Shown here: one piece after another, positions 1 through 8,741 of the stretch
Layout: every line of letters begins with the position of its first letter
How positions within the stretch are numbered: position 1 is the stretch's first letter
Assembly (NCBI RefSeq): GCF_003231275.1
Contig: NZ_QKVL01000002.1
Coordinates: forward strand, 1-64,000
DNA: 64,000 nt
Source of the DNA: Pseudomonas huaxiensis
GTDB lineage: Bacteria > Pseudomonadota > Gammaproteobacteria > Pseudomonadales > Pseudomonadaceae
Direction of reading: 5' to 3'
Position numbers and translations under genes: made by a program
The notes under the pieces: generated by a model
Told to the model about the DNA's origin: nothing
Databases searched by the model: none
What the model saw: only the letters and a program-made list of their open reading frames with translations

Positions 1-37
1 CTTGAGAGCGCTAGAAAACTTCCGGCATGCGCCTGGT
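1..37. repeat. Truncated copy of a palindromic REP-bearing element
   Basis: The first 37 bases match the right end of the large palindromic element at 25883-26084: both carry CTTGAGAGCG at the inner side and GCGCCTGGT at the outer tip. The rest of this copy lies outside the window. Positions 38-126 hold nothing recognisable. Confidence 0.6.
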
Positions 38-126
38 GGCCATTCCTCGGTCTGTTGACAAGCGCTTTCCAACCAGCGCATGACCGAAAAAGCGTAGATA
101 CCGATGCGCATCGCTCAATCCAAGCC

Positions 127-1098
127 TCAGGCATCACTCCCCCGCCCCGCATACCGCTGCGCCAGCACCGCACACACCATCAACTGAATCTGGTGAAACA
201 GCATCAGCGGCAAGATCAGCGCCCCCACTGCGCTGCCGGCAAACAGCAACTGGGCCATAGGCACGCCAGTCGCCATGCTCTTCTTCGATCCGGCGAACAG
301 AATGGTGATGCGGTCCTCGACATTGAACCCCAGCCAGCGCCCAAGGCTCTGGGTGCAGAACAACACCAGCGCCAGCAACACACAGCACACCAGCGTCAGC
401 CCGAACAAGTGCGACACCGGCACCGAATGCCACAGCCCGCTGACCACCGCACCGCTGAACGCGGTGTAGACCACCAGCAGAATCGAGCCCTGGTCCACCG
501 ACTTCAGCCAGCCGGCATTGCGCGCCACCCAGCCGCCAATCCAGCGTCGCGCCAGTTGTCCCGCCACAAACGGCACCAGCAGTTGCAGGACGATCGCCCC
601 TACCGCTTCGAGGCTTGAACCGCTGTCGCCTTCGACGCCCATCAGCAGCATCACCAGCAGCGGCGTCAGGACGATCCCCAGCAGGCTGGACGCCGCCGCG
701 CTGCAGATAGCCGCCGGCACGTTGCCGCGGGCCAGGGAGGTAAAAGCGATCGCCGATTGCACCGTGGCCGGCAAGGCGCACAGGTAGAGCACGCCCAGGT
801 ACAGGGCATCGCCTACCAGCGGCAGGATCAGCGGTTTGAGCAGCAGCCCCAGCAGTGGGAACATTACGAAGGTGCAGGCGAACACCAGCAGGTGCAGGCG
901 CCAGTGCCCTGCCCCGGCGACCACCGCCTCGCGCGACAGCTTGGCGCCATGCAGGAAGAACAGCAGGCCGATGGCCAGGTGCGTCAGCCCTTCGAAAAAC
1001 GTCGCGACCGCGCCGGAAGCCGGCAGCCAGGTGGCCAGGGCGACCACTGCGAGCAGGGCCAGGGTGAAGTTATCGAACAGTAAGCGCAGGTGTTTCAT
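127..1098 (-). CDS. SBF-like (bile acid:Na+ symporter family) transporter, YfeH type
   Basis: The 323-residue product is almost entirely hydrophobic, with about ten membrane segments and no signal peptide, so it is an inner-membrane carrier. The family (SBF-like/CPA superfamily, E. coli YfeH about 330 aa) moves organic anions or similar solutes with sodium, but the substrate here is unknown. The later conserved stretch around FAGSKKSMATGVPMAQLLF is typical of the family. The start is taken as the ATG at 1098, which opens directly into the first hydrophobic segment; an upstream in-frame extension would run into the divergent AraC gene. The divergent AraC regulator 82 bp away is its likely controller. 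Confidence 0.85.
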   Translation of the reverse strand: MKHLRLLFDNFTLALLAVVALATWLPASGAVATFFEGLTHLAIGLLFFLHGAKLSREAVVAGAGHWRLHLLVFACTFVMFPLLGLLLKPLILPLVGDALYLGVLYLCALPATVQSAIAFTSLARGNVPAAICSAAASSLLGIVLTPLLVMLLMGVEGDSGSSLEAVGAIVLQLLVPFVAGQLARRWIGGWVARNAGWLKSVDQGSILLVVYTAFSGAVVSGLWHSVPVSHLFGLTLVCCVLLALVLFCTQSLGRWLGFNVEDRITILFAGSKKSMATGVPMAQLLFAGSAVGALILPLMLFHQIQLMVCAVLAQRYAGRGSDA

Positions 1099-1141
1099 CG
1101 TCCATTCCGGCGTGTTGTGGTGAAGGTGGCGGAGACGATAA

Positions 1142-1176
1142 GGTGTTCGGCAATTTCCGACTAACGCCAGAACACC
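1142..1176. promoter_or_regulatory. Inverted repeat in the transporter/AraC divergent promoter
   Basis: GGTGTTC (1142-1148) and GAACACC (1170-1176) form a 7-bp inverted repeat with a 21-bp spacer between the two divergent starts. The right arm ends 4 bp before the AraC-family ATG, where no Shine-Dalgarno is visible. It may be an operator for that regulator; function is inferred only from position. Confidence 0.35.
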
Positions 1177-1180
1177 ACTA

Positions 1181-1978
1181 ATGTCGTCGAATGGACAAAA
1201 CAAACTGCAACTGAGCGACCTAACCGCCCTGCCGCGTCCGCTGTACGGGCAGCGCAGCAGTTTGCCCAATATCGCCCTCGACTACCGCCACCGCCATCCG
1301 TGGGGCCAGTTGTCCCACGCGCTGCACGGGGTATTGCAGGTGCACACCGACAACGCCCGTCTGGTGGTGCCGCCGCACCGTGCGGTGTGGGTGCCGGCGC
1401 AGGTCGCGCATCGGGTTACCTGCACCGCGGACGCCTGTATCCGCAGCCTCTACCTCGACCCTGCGCTGGCCCTCTGGCCCGGCGAGCAGTGCCGGGTGAT
1501 CGCCGTCGATCCGCTGTTACGCGAGCTGATCCGTAGCTTTGGCGAGGTGCCCGTGGACTACGACCTGAGCGGCGCCGATGGCCGCCTGGCCGAGGTGCTG
1601 GTGGATCGTCTGCGTTTGGCCGAAGAACTCGATCTGGTCTTGCCGCAACCCCGCGACTCGCGCCTGCGCGCCCTGTGCCGCAAGGCCCAGGCCCGGCCGC
1701 ATGCCAGCGTCAGCCTGATGGATGCGAGCGAGAAAGCCGGAGTCAGCGAAAAAACCCTCAGCCGGCTGTTTCTCAAGGAAACCGGCATGACCTTCCGCAC
1801 CTGGCGCCAGCGTATGCGACTGGTCAGCGCGCTGCCGGCGCTGGAGCGCGGCGAACGGGTCACCGATGTGGCCCTGGCTTGCGGCTATGACTCGCTATCG
1901 GCGTTCAGCGCCGCGTTTGGCAGGCTGTTCGGTTTGTCGCCGGGGGAACTGGGGCGAGGTCACGCTTACAAATCCTGA
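1181..1978 (+). CDS. AraC/XylS-family transcriptional regulator with N-terminal cupin
   Basis: The 265-residue protein has an N-terminal cupin-like sensor (about residues 25-140, with HRHPWGQLSHA and the VVPPHRAVWVPAQVAH strand pair) and a C-terminal double helix-turn-helix (about 165-260; SEKTLSRLF, then a second helix pair with VALACGYDSLSAFSAAFGR). This matches the NimR-like group of AraC regulators, which often control a divergent exporter. It sits back-to-back with the SBF-like transporter, so local regulation of that gene is the natural inference. The ATG at 1181 lacks a clear ribosome-binding site. Confidence 0.85.
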   Translation: MSSNGQNKLQLSDLTALPRPLYGQRSSLPNIALDYRHRHPWGQLSHALHGVLQVHTDNARLVVPPHRAVWVPAQVAHRVTCTADACIRSLYLDPALALWPGEQCRVIAVDPLLRELIRSFGEVPVDYDLSGADGRLAEVLVDRLRLAEELDLVLPQPRDSRLRALCRKAQARPHASVSLMDASEKAGVSEKTLSRLFLKETGMTFRTWRQRMRLVSALPALERGERVTDVALACGYDSLSAFSAAFGRLFGLSPGELGRGHAYKS

Positions 1979-2067
1979 GCGGCAGGATGCCGCAGGTCGG
2001 CAACGCGCAAGCTTGCTATGCTGCGCCCCTGCTGCAATTCCTACCAATCTGCTCAAGGATTCGACTT

Positions 2068-2538
2068 GTGAAAGCTGCTTGCGTACTGCTGCTGGGCCTG
2101 CTGCCGTTCATGGCCAACGCCGCCGAAGTCGGCGACACCCTCAAGCCCTTCACCCTCAACGACCAGCATGACCAGGCATTCAGCCTCGACGCCGGCACCC
2201 GGGTCCTGCTTGCTGCTGGCGACATGGACGGCGCCAAACTGGTCAAGGCCGCCGTGGCGGAACAGCCCAAGGGTTACCTGGAAGCGCGCCATGCGGTGTT
2301 CGTCGCCGATATCCAGCGCATGCCGGCGCTGATCAGCAAGCTGTTCGCCGTCCCCGCAATGCGCGATTACAACTACCGCGTGGTGCTCGACCGCGACGGC
2401 CAGGTAGTACCGCAGTACGCGGTCGGCGAAGCGCAGGTGCAGGTGCTGCAACTGGACAACGGCAAGCTGGTGTCGAAACAGACCTTCAGCGACGCCGACG
2501 CCCTGCGCAAAGCCCTCGACGCCTTGCCGCAAGGCTGA
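2068..2538 (+). CDS. Periplasmic thioredoxin-fold protein lacking redox cysteines
   Basis: The 156-residue product begins at a GTG with AAGGA (2056-2060 region) upstream. The first about 19 residues form a signal peptide ending in ANA-AE, so the protein is periplasmic. The rest resembles a thioredoxin/AhpC-fold (VGDTLKPFTLNDQHDQAFSLD opening, as in redoxins), but the mature part has no cysteine at all, so it cannot be a thiol oxidoreductase. Similar Pseudomonas proteins have sometimes been labelled FAD/FMN-containing dehydrogenase, which the sequence does not support. Its role is unknown. Confidence 0.7.
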   Translation: MKAACVLLLGLLPFMANAAEVGDTLKPFTLNDQHDQAFSLDAGTRVLLAAGDMDGAKLVKAAVAEQPKGYLEARHAVFVADIQRMPALISKLFAVPAMRDYNYRVVLDRDGQVVPQYAVGEAQVQVLQLDNGKLVSKQTFSDADALRKALDALPQG

Positions 2539-2540
2539 GT

Positions 2541-3740
2541 TCAGCGCTGCAGGCCACGGTCCACATACCAGGTCAGCGGCAGCGTCAACAGCAGGGTCGC
2601 CGCCAGCACCATCAGCGCGAACGGCACCCCGCTGGCATCCCCCAGGCGGCCGAAGACGATCGGCGCCAGCGCCCCGCCTCCAATGGTGCCGGTGTAGAAC
2701 AGGGCAAACGCCTGTTCCCGCCGGCCCGCGGCCGCCAGTTCCGGCACCACGCCATACAGCACCGACGAGGTGCCATTGAGCACCAGCCCGAGCAGCGGCA
2801 GCATGATCATCAGCGCGTTGAGCGGCAGGAACACCGCCGCCACCACCAACGCCGCCGTCAGCGACTCACTCAGCCAGACCGTTTTCAGCAGACCGAACCT
2901 TGCACCCAGGTAGCCGCAGATCAGCTTGCCGAAGGCGCCGCCGATGAACAGCAGGGTCAATGCCAGACCGATGCCGGCCGTGCCCGCGCCCTTGTCGGTG
3001 AGCAGGAATGGCAGGAAGGTGAGGAAACCCATGCGCACGGCGCTATCGAGAAAGCCGGTCGCCAGCAACGCCCGCAGGCCGGCCACCGAGCCGGTGCCGG
3101 CATGATCGCCGACCTTTTTCGCGGCGACCGTATGCTCGTTGTTGCCGCGCGGGATCAGCAGGTACATCGCCAGCGCCGCCAGCAAGCCGAGCACCCCGGC
3201 CAGGGTCACGCTCAGGCGCCAGCTCATTACCGTCAGGGACACGCCCACCAGCGCCGGAATCAGAGTTTTGCCGATATCGCCGGCGAAGTTGTAATGCGAC
3301 AGCGCCTGTTTGACCGGCGCCCCCGGCTCATGGGTATCGCTGACCAGCGACGAAGCCAGCGGGTGCTGCGTGCTGGCGCCAAGCCCGCCAAGCACCAGCG
3401 CGGCGAACAAGGCGATCAGACCGCCCGCCTGCCCGGCCAGCAGGTAGGCCACGCCAATCAGCACGGTGCCACCAATCAGCAATTGCTCGCGACCAAAGCG
3501 CCGCGCCGCACGGCTGGCCAGCAACTGGAACGCCGCCATGGTGGCCGACCAGGCACCTCGCAGCAGGCCGATCTGTGCATAGCTCAGGCCGAACTGGACC
3601 TGCCAGATCGGCAGCAGCACATAAATCAGATCAGTCAGGCCATCGTGCACGGCGTGGGCGCCGCAGGCCGCCAGCAAGGCGCGGCGGCGCGGCGAGGTTT
3701 CAGCGGGGGATGGGAGAACGGCGTCGTGAGCTTCGGGCAT
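2541..3740 (-). CDS. MFS transporter, fosmidomycin-resistance (Fsr)-like
   Basis: This 399-residue protein has twelve hydrophobic segments. After a polar N-terminus of about 20 residues comes the characteristic ACGAHAVHDGLTDLIYVLLPIWQ segment of Fsr-type facilitators, whose histidine and aspartates lie in the first helix; GLGASTQHPLASSLVSD in the middle of the first half is another family hallmark. Fsr-type proteins are proton-driven drug exporters, so an efflux role is likely; the substrate is not known. The gene is convergent with the thioredoxin-fold gene, the stop codons being only 2 bp apart. Confidence 0.8.
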   Translation of the reverse strand: MPEAHDAVLPSPAETSPRRRALLAACGAHAVHDGLTDLIYVLLPIWQVQFGLSYAQIGLLRGAWSATMAAFQLLASRAARRFGREQLLIGGTVLIGVAYLLAGQAGGLIALFAALVLGGLGASTQHPLASSLVSDTHEPGAPVKQALSHYNFAGDIGKTLIPALVGVSLTVMSWRLSVTLAGVLGLLAALAMYLLIPRGNNEHTVAAKKVGDHAGTGSVAGLRALLATGFLDSAVRMGFLTFLPFLLTDKGAGTAGIGLALTLLFIGGAFGKLICGYLGARFGLLKTVWLSESLTAALVVAAVFLPLNALMIMLPLLGLVLNGTSSVLYGVVPELAAAGRREQAFALFYTGTIGGGALAPIVFGRLGDASGVPFALMVLAATLLLTLPLTWYVDRGLQR

Positions 3741-3823
3741 GATTCAGGCGGTCCGTGCAACTGGACTCACCATTAAAACAGTAACAAAACATGAATACGA
3801 TGCCATTTCTCCCATACAGCGAC

Positions 3824-4276
3824 TCAGCCGGGGATTTCCGGCTCCACCAACGCCGCCAATTGATTCAGCGACTCCTGCCAGCCCAGGTAGCAGCCTTCCA
3901 GCGGAATCACGCTGGGCAGACCCTCCTGGACAATATGCACCTCGGTCCCGCACGACACGGCCTTGAAGGTGATGGTCGCGATGATTTCGCCGGGCAGGTT
4001 GGGGTCGTCGAAACGGTCGGTGTAGCGGATGCGCTCGTTGGGCAACAATTCGGTGTACTCACCGCCGAAGCCGTGGCGCTGGCCGCTGGAGAAATTGCTG
4101 AAGGACATCTTGTAGGTGCCGCCCACCCGCGGGTCGAAGTGATCGACCTTGCAGGTGAAGCCGTGGGGCGGCAGCCATTTGGCCATCGCCTCGGCATCGA
4201 GAAACGCCCGGTAGACGCGCTCGGCAGGCGCCTTGAACACACGGTGCAGGCGAACGGTGTTGCTGCTCATGGTCAT
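3824..4276 (-). CDS. SRPBCC (AHSA1-type) domain protein
   Basis: The 150-residue protein is a single START/Bet v1-like domain. The opening VRLHRVFKAPAERVYRAFLD followed by KWLPPHGF is the classic AHSA1/CalC signature, and the C-terminal helix starts near YLGWQESLNQLAALV. These proteins bind hydrophobic ligands in a cavity; no enzyme activity can be assigned. It is cytoplasmic. It stands alone between an MFS gene and a DUF2388 gene on the same strand. Confidence 0.8.
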   Translation of the reverse strand: MTMSSNTVRLHRVFKAPAERVYRAFLDAEAMAKWLPPHGFTCKVDHFDPRVGGTYKMSFSNFSSGQRHGFGGEYTELLPNERIRYTDRFDDPNLPGEIIATITFKAVSCGTEVHIVQEGLPSVIPLEGCYLGWQESLNQLAALVEPEIPG

Positions 4277-4353
4277 CTCCTGGTCAGGTCACGGGGTGTA
4301 ACCAGTCAAGTTGAAGTCCCGGGCGGCGTCCAGCCGTTCGCCTGATGCAGATC

Positions 4354-4671
4354 TCAGCGCTCATCACCGAAGTGATCGCTGACCAGAATCGCCCGCGCCA
4401 GTTCTTCGTCGCTGGCCTGGATGCCAGGGTTTTCCTGGCGGACGCGTTGCAACACCGACTCCAGGTAAGCGCCGCGGATCGCGCCGCCGCTGGCGACGAA
4501 GCTGGACGCCTCATCCCGCGCCGGGATGATCCGTTTGTCGTCCTTGAAGGTGGAATACAACGAAGCGGAGACACCGGCCGAAGTGGCGACATCACCAGCA
4601 TCAACCCGGGCCAGCGCCGTGCCGAAAGGCAGGCAGAGCAACAACGAAGAAACGAGCAATGTACGCCGCAT
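4354..4671 (-). CDS. Small exported DUF2388 protein
   Basis: The 105-residue product has a signal peptide (MRRTLLVSSLLLCLPFGTALA) and a mature part with SAGVSASLYSTFKDDKRI, the core of the DUF2388 family that is common in Pseudomonas and usually periplasmic. The family motif around ASSFVASGGAIRGAYLE is present. No function is known. The start is supported by GGAGGA-like bases just upstream on the minus strand (revcomp of 4676-4684). Confidence 0.8.
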   Translation of the reverse strand: MRRTLLVSSLLLCLPFGTALARVDAGDVATSAGVSASLYSTFKDDKRIIPARDEASSFVASGGAIRGAYLESVLQRVRQENPGIQASDEELARAILVSDHFGDER

Positions 4672-4931
4672 GACGGAATCCTCCGGAAATGACAGGTATT
4701 ACTCAGTCTAGGATGCGCACGCTCAGGGCGTAGTTCCATCGGATGAACAGAAAGGCCGGTAACCAACAGGGAAAAACCTGACCGATAGCTCAAGACAATA
4801 CGCTAACAACATGTATACGAAGTGCTTGCCAAATATTTATGTACGCGGTCTGATAAAGAAAAAAATAGCAAGTTGCCATTACTGTAAACAACGCTGCCAT
4901 CTGCCTCCTGCCTGCATGGATGTACCTCACC

Positions 4932-6872
4932 ATGAAAATAAAGAACAAACTCATACTTGCCTTCGTACTGGTGGCTTTTATCCCGGTAAGCCTTGTCGGA
5001 GCCCTATCAGTGTTGAGTATCCGCAGTGATGCGGTCGATCAGTTCGTCGAGAGCAGTACCCGTGAAATACGCCAGATCGACGGTAATATGCGGCAGTTCT
5101 TCGACGGCACTTCGCAGAACGTCGATCAAATGTCCAAAGATCCTGTATACAACTCTGTAGAACAATTAAAACAGTACATCAGTACCGACGCCCCTAACCA
5201 ACCATTGCCGCCAGCAGCAAAACAGGTAATCGAAGCTTTCTCCCGTTATGGCGCCACTCATCCGGCCGCAGCGATCCTGTCCATTGGCCTGGAGGACGGC
5301 AGCTACGCCAAGTGGCCGGATGACCCGCAACTGGCTAACTACGACCCGCGCACCCGCCCCTGGTACAAGGCCGCCATGGCCAGCCCGCAAAAAACCGTGC
5401 GTACGGCGGCGTACTACTACGAAAAGGATGACGTGGCTCTGGTCGGCACCGCGCGGGCGCTGCTCGACGAGGCTGGCAAGGCCAAGGGCGTGTTCGTCGT
5501 CAGTGTCTCGCTGAAAAACCTCACCGAGCTGATCAAGAGCATCAAGCTGGGCGAAAGCGGCTACGTGATGCTGGTCGAGGACGGCACCGTGCTGGTCGAT
5601 CCGCGCGACGCCAGCCACAGCTTCAAGAAACTCGCCGACCTCGGCGCACCGTACGCACACCTGGCAGCCACCGGCCAGGGCGTCACCGAAGTCGAACTCA
5701 ATGGCGTGCGCTACATGGCCAACACCTGGACCTCCCCTGGCCTGGGCTGGCACTTCATCGGCCTGATCGAGCACAAGGAAGTGATGGGCACCGCCACCCG
5801 CATGACCTGGCTCACGTCGATCATCGTCATCGTCCTGGCGCTGGTCTTCGCCATCGTTGCAGCGGCGTTTTCCCGGGTGATCGTCAAGCCGATCGGCCAG
5901 GTCAGCACCGGCCTGCAGTCGATCGCCGAAGGCGAAGGTGACCTGCGCCGCGACCTGCAGGTGCAAGGCAAGGATGAAACGGCCGAACTGGCCGGCTGGT
6001 TCAACAAGTTCCTGGCGGCGATTCGCCAATTGATCCAGCACATCGGCGCCGCCTCGGGCAACCTGCAACGCGCCTCGCAGACCAACAGCGAAATGGCCGG
6101 CAACATGAATGACGCCGCCGGGCGCCAGCGCGAAGCGGTCGAGCTGGTGTCCACCGCGTTCAACGAGATGGTCGCCACCGCCAACGAGGTGGCCCGCTCT
6201 TGCAGCAGCGCCGCCGACGCGGCGGAAAATGGCCACCGCCGGGTGGCCGAAGGCAAGCAGCAGATCGAGCAGACCACCAGCAACGTCAACCGCCTGAGCA
6301 ATCGCCTGACCGAATCGTCCCAGGCCATGGTCGAGCTGGAACAGGGTAGCCGCGACATCAACCAGATCCTCGGCACCATCCGCGCCATCGCTGAACAGAC
6401 CAACCTGCTGGCGCTGAACGCAGCCATCGAGGCGGCCCGGGCCGGCGATCAGGGCCGTGGCTTCGCGGTGGTTGCCGATGAAGTACGGGCGCTGGCCAAG
6501 CGCACCTCCGACTCCACCGGCGAGATCGATCAGTTGCTCGGCACCCTGGGCAGCAAGACCCAGGAAGTCTCGCAGAAAATGGAAAGCTGCCTGGACCTGT
6601 CCCGTGCCAGCGTGTCGTCCATCGCCAGCGCGCAAGACAGCTTCGAAGGCATCCAGTTGTCGGTCAACGAGATCCGCGACCAGAACCTGCAGATCTCGGC
6701 GGCGGCGGAAGAGCAGCACAGCGTCGCCGAAGAGATCAACCGGCATATCCAGCAGATCTACGACGAAGCACGGCGGGTCGAGGACCTGGCCCGTTCGGCG
6801 CAGCAGGACTCCGGACGGCTGTCGGAGTTGTCGCAGGAACTGAGTGGCCTGGTGGGCCGCTTCAAGTCCTGA
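4932..6872 (+). CDS. Methyl-accepting chemotaxis protein with dCache sensor
   Basis: A 646-residue transmembrane chemoreceptor. Segment 1 (about residues 7-29) anchors it; residues about 35-275 form a periplasmic double-Cache ligand domain ([12 protein letters not shown] and [16 protein letters not shown] are Cache hallmarks); segment 2 is about 290-312; a HAMP domain and a long signalling coiled coil follow, with the highly conserved tip [20 protein letters not shown]. It would transmit ligand binding to CheA/CheW. The MKIKNK start is preferred over an ATG 12 bp upstream because it gives a normal short cytoplasmic N-terminus. The upstream 260 bp contain an AT-rich stretch suitable for a promoter. 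Confidence 0.93.
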   Translation: MKIKNKLILAFVLVAFIPVSLVGALSVLSIRSDAVDQFVESSTREIRQIDGNMRQFFDGTSQNVDQMSKDPVYNSVEQLKQYISTDAPNQPLPPAAKQVIEAFSRYGATHPAAAILSIGLEDGSYAKWPDDPQLANYDPRTRPWYKAAMASPQKTVRTAAYYYEKDDVALVGTARALLDEAGKAKGVFVVSVSLKNLTELIKSIKLGESGYVMLVEDGTVLVDPRDASHSFKKLADLGAPYAHLAATGQGVTEVELNGVRYMANTWTSPGLGWHFIGLIEHKEVMGTATRMTWLTSIIVIVLALVFAIVAAAFSRVIVKPIGQVSTGLQSIAEGEGDLRRDLQVQGKDETAELAGWFNKFLAAIRQLIQHIGAASGNLQRASQTNSEMAGNMNDAAGRQREAVELVSTAFNEMVATANEVARSCSSAADAAENGHRRVAEGKQQIEQTTSNVNRLSNRLTESSQAMVELEQGSRDINQILGTIRAIAEQTNLLALNAAIEAARAGDQGRGFAVVADEVRALAKRTSDSTGEIDQLLGTLGSKTQEVSQKMESCLDLSRASVSSIASAQDSFEGIQLSVNEIRDQNLQISAAAEEQHSVAEEINRHIQQIYDEARRVEDLARSAQQDSGRLSELSQELSGLVGRFKS

Positions 6873-6880
6873 GGTGACAC

Positions 6881-6910
6881 GGCGGAAGTATCGGCCTTGA
6901 TACTTCCGCC
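6881..6910 (+). terminator. Hairpin terminator after the chemoreceptor
   Basis: GGCGGAAGTATC (6881-6892) pairs perfectly with GATACTTCCGCC (6899-6910) around a 6-nt loop; the downstream sequence is pyrimidine-rich (CTTCTC) rather than pure T. It separates the chemoreceptor from ampC. Confidence 0.65.
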
Positions 6911-6952
6911 CTTCTCAAGCAGGGTGCGTGTTTTTCGACACGGAAGCTTTCC

Positions 6953-8083
6953 ATGCGCCTTCTTGCCCTTGTTGCGCTCTGCGCCACGCCCCTGGTCGCC
7001 TGGGCCGATACAGATTTCGACCGGCAGGTTCGCGACGCCGCCGAAGCGGTGATGCGTGACAACGCCATTCCTGGCCTGGCCATCGCCATCACCGACAATG
7101 GCCGCCAGCACTTCTATGAATTCGGCGTGGCCGACAAGGCCAGCGGCCAGCCGGTGACCCGCGCCACCCTGTTCGAGCTGGGCTCAATCAGCAAGACCTT
7201 CACCGCCACCCTCGCCGGCTACGCCCAGGCCAAGGGCACACTGTCGCTGACCGCCAGCACCGGCGACTACCTGCCGGAACTGGCCGGCACGCCGTTCGGC
7301 AAACTGTCGCTGATCAACCTCGCCACCCACACCACCGGCGGCATGCCGCTTCAATTCCCCGATGCCGTGACCAACGACGCGCAACTACTGGCCTGGCTCA
7401 AGGCCTGGACGCCGCAACAGCCACCGGGCACCTGGCGCACCTACGCCAACCCGAGCATCGGCATGCTCGGCGTGATTGCCGCCAGGCAACTGCAAACCCC
7501 GTTCGTCACAGCCATGCAGGAACAGCTTCTGCCAGAGCTTGGGCTCAAGCACACCTATCTCGCCGTACCGAAAGACCAACAGGCGCTGTATGCCTGGGGT
7601 TACGACAAGGGCGGCGCCCCGGTGCGGGTCAATCCCGGCGTGCTGGCCGACGAGGCCTACGGCCTGAAAAGCAGCAGCAGCGACCTGCTGCGGTTCGTCG
7701 AGATCAACCTGGGCCGGGTGAAACTCGCAGCGCCCTATGAACAGGCTGTGCAGGCAACCCATCGCGGCTACTTCCAGCGCGGCGCCATGACTCAGGACCT
7801 GATCTGGGAGCAATACGCCTATCCCCTGGCCTTGCAGACCCTGCTCGACGGCAACGACAACCGCAGCGCGCTGCAAGGCGCACCGGTCAAGGCCCTCGAC
7901 CCGCCGCTGGCGCCGCAGCAACGGGCCTGGGTGAACAAGACCGGCGCCACCAACGGCTTTGGCGCGTATATCGCGTTCGTGCCGGAGCAACAGCGTGGCG
8001 TGGTGATCCTGGCCAACCGCAACTACCCCAATAGCGAGCGGGTGAAGCTGGCCTGGAACCTGCTGGAGCGGCTGGGCAAGTAG
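6953..8083 (+). CDS. ampC: Class C beta-lactamase (AmpC)
   Basis: The 376-residue precursor has a signal peptide (about 19 residues ending AWA-DT) and acts in the periplasm, hydrolysing beta-lactams by a serine mechanism. The catalytic motifs are all present: S78-I-S-K81 (SxxK), Y164-A-N166 (YxN) and K329-T-G331. Length is normal for class C. A GGAAG ribosome-binding site lies about 8 bp upstream. No divergent ampR gene is present next to it, unlike inducible ampC loci of P. aeruginosa, so expression may be constitutive or controlled from elsewhere. Confidence 0.92.
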   Translation: MRLLALVALCATPLVAWADTDFDRQVRDAAEAVMRDNAIPGLAIAITDNGRQHFYEFGVADKASGQPVTRATLFELGSISKTFTATLAGYAQAKGTLSLTASTGDYLPELAGTPFGKLSLINLATHTTGGMPLQFPDAVTNDAQLLAWLKAWTPQQPPGTWRTYANPSIGMLGVIAARQLQTPFVTAMQEQLLPELGLKHTYLAVPKDQQALYAWGYDKGGAPVRVNPGVLADEAYGLKSSSSDLLRFVEINLGRVKLAAPYEQAVQATHRGYFQRGAMTQDLIWEQYAYPLALQTLLDGNDNRSALQGAPVKALDPPLAPQQRAWVNKTGATNGFGAYIAFVPEQQRGVVILANRNYPNSERVKLAWNLLERLGK

Positions 8084-8097
8084 GACGCAATGGCCGA

Positions 8098-8688
8098 TCA
8101 GCCCAGCGCGTCCACCACGAAGTCCAGGCGATCCTGACCAAAGAACATCTGCTCGCCGACAAAGAACGTCGGCGCGCCAAACACCCCGCGGGTCACCGCT
8201 TCTTCGGTCACCGTCTTCAACGCTGCCTTGACCTCGGCATCACCCACCAGGGCGACAAAGTCGTCCGGCGCGAACCCCGCCTCGGTCAGCACCTCGGCCA
8301 CCACAGCCGGGTCGCCCAGGTTGCGCCCGGTCACCCACAACGCGGTGAACATCGCCGCCAGGTAATCCTCGAAACGCTCCGGCTGGCGCAATTGCACGCC
8401 GATCGCGCCGCGCATCAAGGTCAGGGTGTTGATCGGGAAATACGGGCTGAAGCGCAGCGTCACGCCATAACGGGCGGCATAGCGCTGGAAGTCGGCGTAG
8501 GTGTAGCGGGCCTTGGCCGGGACGGTCACCGGCGAACTGTTGCCGGTGGCCTGGAACACGCCACCCAGCAGCATCGGGCGCAGTACCACGTTGGCGCCGT
8601 GCTCGGCACGCAGCCGCGGCAGTTGGGTCCAGGCCAGGTAGCTGGCGGGGCTTCCGAGATCGAAGAAGAATTCGACGGTCTTGCTCAT
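8098..8688 (-). CDS. DsbA-family 2-hydroxychromene-2-carboxylate isomerase-like protein
   Basis: The 196-residue protein has the kappa-GST/HCCA isomerase fold: VEFFFDLGSPASYLAWTQLPRL at the N-terminus carries the serine that replaces the redox cysteine pair of true DsbA, and the C-terminal FGAPTFFVGEQMFFGQDRL segment is the family's cis-proline/GQDRL signature. Such enzymes use glutathione for isomerisation or transfer. There is no signal peptide, so it is cytoplasmic. The start at 8688 follows AAGGAC. It lies 53 bp after the SDR gene on the same strand and probably shares its TetR-controlled promoter. Confidence 0.87.
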   Translation of the reverse strand: MSKTVEFFFDLGSPASYLAWTQLPRLRAEHGANVVLRPMLLGGVFQATGNSSPVTVPAKARYTYADFQRYAARYGVTLRFSPYFPINTLTLMRGAIGVQLRQPERFEDYLAAMFTALWVTGRNLGDPAVVAEVLTEAGFAPDDFVALVGDAEVKAALKTVTEEAVTRGVFGAPTFFVGEQMFFGQDRLDFVVDALG

Positions 8689-8741
8689 GAGATTCAGGTC
8701 CTTGTGCGCAGAGGGGGTCATACCAGGGTGAGCGAGGGGGC

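Noticed and set aside
4800..4931. FliA (sigma-28) promoter before the chemoreceptor.
   Set aside because: TAAAGAAA and a GCC word are present in the right region, but their spacing is 17 instead of about 15 bp after TAAA and the -10 part lacks GATAA, so the match is poor.
6873..6952. AmpR regulator or its binding site next to ampC.
   Set aside because: The gap to the chemoreceptor is 80 bp, mostly a terminator hairpin, and no LysR gene is divergent.
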